NCBI RefSeq assembly: GCF_001514145.1
Contig: NZ_KQ948662.1
Location: forward strand, 244,124-308,123
Source: Streptomyces canus
GTDB taxonomy: Bacteria; Actinomycetota; Actinomycetes; Streptomycetales; Streptomycetaceae
Length of the DNA: 64,000 nucleotides
Direction: 5' to 3'
In this document: piece by piece, positions 61,323 through 64,000 of the stretch
How the letters are laid out: each line of letters opens with the position of its first letter
Position numbering within the stretch: position 1 is the stretch's first letter
Translations under genes and position numbers: made by a program
Notes under the pieces: model-generated
The model's database searches: none
What the model saw: only the letters and a program-made list of their open reading frames with translations
Told to the model about the DNA's origin: nothing

Positions 61323-63710
61323 TCAGTCGGTGGGAGTGGGACTGGGGGTGGCGCGTGCGGCCACCATCAGTTGGCCCAGCGCCAGGCCACCGTCGTTGGG
61401 CGGCACCAGGTGGTGCCGCAGGACCGTGAAGCCGTCCTCGCGCAGGGTGGCGGCACAGGCCGAGGAGAGCAGCGTGTTGGCGAACACACCTCCCGTCAGG
61501 GCGACGGTGTCCAGCCCGTGCCGCTCTCGCGCCCGCGCGCACATCCGGTGCACCAGGACGGTCACGCCCCGGTGGAAGCGCGCGGCGACCAGGGCCGGCT
61601 CGACGCCCATGCGCAGGTCGCCGACGATCGCCGCGAGTACGGGTGCCGCATCGGCCCGTACGACGCCGTCCCGGTTCTCCTCCGACGCGTGCAGGGCGAA
61701 GGCGTACGCGGTGGTGTCGTCGGCCGGTGCGTGCAGGGCCGCCCCCTCCAGTTCGACGGCGGCCTGTGCCTCGTATCCGGCTCGGTGGCACACCCCGGCG
61801 AGAGAGGACACGGCGTCGAAGAGCCGGCCCATGCTGGACGTGGGGACACAGTTCAGGCCGCGCTCCAACTGCCTTTGCAGGACATGGAGTTCGTCGGGCG
61901 GGCAGGCGTCCGTACAGGCGAGGTCGTCGGACCAGTCGATCCCGGCCGCCCTCAGATGGGCCAGCGCCATGCGGTACGGCCGGCGCACCGCGGCGTCACC
62001 ACCGGGCAGGGGAACATACGCGAGATGTCCGAACCGGGTGAAGCGGTCGTAGTCCGCGAGCAGGAACTCCCCGCCCCACACGGCGCCGTCGTCGCCGTGG
62101 CCGGTGCCGTCGAAGGCGACGCCGATCACCGGCCGGGTGCCGTCCAGTCCGTGCTCGGCCATGGCGGCGGCGATGTGCGCGTGATGGTGCTGGACGCGTA
62201 CGACGGGCCGCTGCGCCACGTTCCGGTCGGCCCATCCGGCGGAGCGGTAGCCAGGATGCCGGTCGGAGACCAAGGTCTCGGGGCGCACCCCGGTAATGGA
62301 CTCCAACTGCGCCACCGCGCGCTCGAAGATCCGCTGTGTGCCTACGTCGTCCATGTCGCCGATGTGCGCCGACAGCCAGGCCTGACGGCCCGCCCCGAGA
62401 CAGAAGGCGTTCTTCAGGTCTCCGCCGACGGCGAGGGCCGGCCGCACGGGCAGCGGGAGGGAGAGGGGCAACGGGGCGTAGCCGCGCGAGCGGCGGATCA
62501 CCAGCGGCTCCCCGTCGCAGACGCGGACCACGGAGTCGTCGCACGGGACGTGGATCGGCCGGTCGTGCGTGAGCCAGGCGTCGGCCAGGTGCGCGAGGCG
62601 CTCCAGCGCCTCGTCGTCGTCGGTGACGATGGGCTCACCCGACAGGTTGCCGCTGGTCATGACGAGCAGCCTGGGGCCGTCCGGGTCGCCGGGCAGACCG
62701 AGCAGCAGATGGTGCACGGGCGTGTAGGGCAGCATCAGGCCGAGGTCGGGACTGCCGGGTGCCACGGCCTCGGCGGGCCGGGGATCCCCGCCGGCGTGCG
62801 GACGCCGCCTCAGCAGGACGACCGGCCTGGCCCGGCCTTCGAGGAGGTTCCGCTCCGCCGGGCTCAGCCGGACGAGGTGACGGACGTCGTCCGCGGTCCT
62901 GGCCATGACGGCGAACGGCTTGTCCCCGCGCGCCTTTCGCCGGCGCAGGAGGGCGACCGCCTCCTGGTTCGTGGCATCGCAGGCCAGGTGGTAGCCGCCC
63001 AGGCCCTTCACGGCGAGGATCGCGCCCCGCTTCAGCAGCACGCGGGCGTCGGTGAGCGGGTCCGCCCCCTCGACATCGCTGAGCCGTGCCTCCTGGGCGA
63101 GGACCAGCCGCAGACGGGGCCCGCAGGCCGGGCAGGCGACCGGCTGCGCGTGGAAGCGGCGGTCGGCCGGATCCTCGTACTCCCGGGCGCAGTCGGCGCA
63201 CATCGCGAAGCCGGCCATGGTGGTGTTCGCCCGGTCGTACGGCACGCCGGTGACGATCGTGAAGCGCGGGCCGCAGTGAGTGCAGTTGACGAACGGGTGC
63301 CGGTAGCGCCGGTCCGCCGGAGCCGCCAGCTCGGCGAGGCAGTCGGCACACGTGGCGGAGTCGGGGGAGACCAGGGTGCGGGCCGGTCCGCCGGTGCGCG
63401 AGGTGAGGATGGTGAACGCGGTGCCGCCGAGGGGAGGCATCTCCCGGTGGTGGACGGACTCCACGCGGGCCAGCGGCGGTGCCTGGGCGGCGACGAGCTC
63501 GCAGAACCGGGCCACGGCCGAGGCGCTGCCCTCGACCTCCGCGACGACGCCCTCCGGGGTGTTGGTCACGTGTCCGGCCAGGGCGAGTTCGGTGGCGAGG
63601 CCGTAGAGGTAGGGCCTGAAGCCCACGCCCTGTACCACTCCCCGGACGATGACGCGGCGGCGTCGTGGGGCGTTCTCGGCGACGGCGGTGGGAGCCTGCG
63701 GACCGCTCAC
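61323..63710 (-). CDS. hypF: Carbamoyltransferase HypF
   Basis: A 795 aa enzyme that activates carbamoyl phosphate and loads it on HypE. Four domains in order: acylphosphatase (VVQGVGFRPYLYGLA, about 25-110), double zinc finger (CADC...CTHC, CADC...CPAC, about 115-190), YrdC-like (KGLGGYHLACDATN, about 205-395) and Kae1-like carbamoyltransferase (HHHAHIAAAMAEHG, GVAFDGTGHG, TGGVFANTLLSS). Start is GTG at 63710, overlapping the hypB stop as GTGA. Full length. Confidence 0.96.
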   Translation of the reverse strand: MSGPQAPTAVAENAPRRRRVIVRGVVQGVGFRPYLYGLATELALAGHVTNTPEGVVAEVEGSASAVARFCELVAAQAPPLARVESVHHREMPPLGGTAFTILTSRTGGPARTLVSPDSATCADCLAELAAPADRRYRHPFVNCTHCGPRFTIVTGVPYDRANTTMAGFAMCADCAREYEDPADRRFHAQPVACPACGPRLRLVLAQEARLSDVEGADPLTDARVLLKRGAILAVKGLGGYHLACDATNQEAVALLRRRKARGDKPFAVMARTADDVRHLVRLSPAERNLLEGRARPVVLLRRRPHAGGDPRPAEAVAPGSPDLGLMLPYTPVHHLLLGLPGDPDGPRLLVMTSGNLSGEPIVTDDDEALERLAHLADAWLTHDRPIHVPCDDSVVRVCDGEPLVIRRSRGYAPLPLSLPLPVRPALAVGGDLKNAFCLGAGRQAWLSAHIGDMDDVGTQRIFERAVAQLESITGVRPETLVSDRHPGYRSAGWADRNVAQRPVVRVQHHHAHIAAAMAEHGLDGTRPVIGVAFDGTGHGDDGAVWGGEFLLADYDRFTRFGHLAYVPLPGGDAAVRRPYRMALAHLRAAGIDWSDDLACTDACPPDELHVLQRQLERGLNCVPTSSMGRLFDAVSSLAGVCHRAGYEAQAAVELEGAALHAPADDTTAYAFALHASEENRDGVVRADAAPVLAAIVGDLRMGVEPALVAARFHRGVTVLVHRMCARARERHGLDTVALTGGVFANTLLSSACAATLREDGFTVLRHHLVPPNDGGLALGQLMVAARATPSPTPTD

Positions 63711-64000
63711 GAGTGGGTGTGGGCCATGGTGCCGGTGGCCTCCGGGTGCGTGTGCGGGTGACCGTGGTGATGAGGCTGCCGGGCCATGACCGGTGAGTGG
63801 ACGGGTGTGCCGTCCACGGCGGCCAGCGCCCGGTCGAGCAGCGCGCCGACTCCCTGCCCCCGGCGTGCCGACGTCAGGATCACCTCGACTCCGGGGTTGA
63901 CCTGCTCCACATTCGCGCGGAACGCCGCCTCGTCGAACTCGACGGCCTCCGCGATGTCGGTCTTGGTGACCACCACGAGGTGGGCGAGACCGAAGGCGGT
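63707..64000 (-). CDS. hypB: Hydrogenase nickel incorporation GTPase HypB, C-terminal part (runs off the window)
   Basis: About 97 C-terminal residues. HLVVVTKTDIAEAVEFDEAA carries the guanine-specificity TKTD motif, and VEVILTSARRGQGVGALLD is the G5 end of the GTPase. A His-rich tail follows (HHHGHPHTHPE, MAHTHS). HypB delivers nickel to the hydrogenase with HypA. In most bacteria the His-rich nickel-storage segment is N-terminal; here at least part is C-terminal. The upstream gene order is outside the window. Confidence 0.9.
   Translation of the reverse strand, partial: TAFGLAHLVVVTKTDIAEAVEFDEAAFRANVEQVNPGVEVILTSARRGQGVGALLDRALAAVDGTPVHSPVMARQPHHHGHPHTHPEATGTMAHTHS

Noticed and set aside
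1..64000. CRISPR array, tRNA or rRNA genes, prophage
   Set aside because: No regularly spaced repeats, no cloverleaf with a TTC-type loop noticed, and no phage structural genes among the coding regions.

Overview
The window is high-GC actinobacterial chromosome, most likely Streptomyces or a close relative. Supporting signs are GC-rich third codon positions, frequent GTG starts and one TTG start, tight ATGA/GTGA gene overlaps, a Tat-type lipoprotein, and many IclR, PucR, TetR, PadR and LacI regulators. No rRNA, tRNA or CRISPR array is visible.

Region 1 (1-20,471) is a nitrogen-compound catabolic block. A minus-strand run from about 10,427 down past position 1 encodes an FAD amine/amino-acid oxidase, an M14-type deacylase, a PotD-like ABC importer (binding protein, ATPase, two permeases), a class III aminotransferase, a second M14-type deacylase, an aldehyde dehydrogenase and an aldo/keto reductase. 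Most of these genes overlap by 4 bp. Two tandem, nearly identical IclR regulators follow, each behind the same inverted repeat. A second minus-strand operon (18,558-12,990) carries a GABA-type aminotransferase, a large FAD/Fe-S 2-hydroxyacid dehydrogenase and a succinate-semialdehyde dehydrogenase, with a divergent PucR regulator. Together these look like uptake and breakdown of an amine or N-acyl amino acid down to succinate; the exact substrate is not readable from sequence.

Region 2 (20,472-40,148) is accessory. It has four small regulated modules: SGNH hydrolase plus a DUF3533-like membrane protein with a PadR regulator; a TetR regulator with a Dabb protein and a reductase; an inositol-like sugar module with a LacI regulator but no transporter membrane parts; and a secreted GH5-X2-CBM46-like glucanase behind twin palindromes. 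Between them lie decayed stretches with fragments of IS5, ISL3 and IS630-type transposases, acyl-CoA ligase, enoyl-CoA hydratase, a phytoene-dehydrogenase-like oxidoreductase and a WD40 protein. A CdaR/PucR-type regulator closes the region.

Region 3 (40,397-58,727) is a stress island: general stress protein, dnaK-grpE-dnaJ-cbpM-clpB, a zinc-ribbon thioredoxin, a UBP zinc finger, a cyclic-nucleotide-domain/thioredoxin-reductase-like fusion, hsp20, DUF2267 and a DUF1931 histone-fold protein. It is followed by two membrane proteins, a divergent acetate kinase and a very hydrophilic small protein.

Region 4 (58,786-64,000) is a minus-strand hypB(partial)-hypF-hypC-hypD-hypE operon for [NiFe]-hydrogenase maturation. 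A chaperone set, acetate kinase and hydrogenase maturation genes side by side suggest a hypoxia, dormancy or energy-limitation island.
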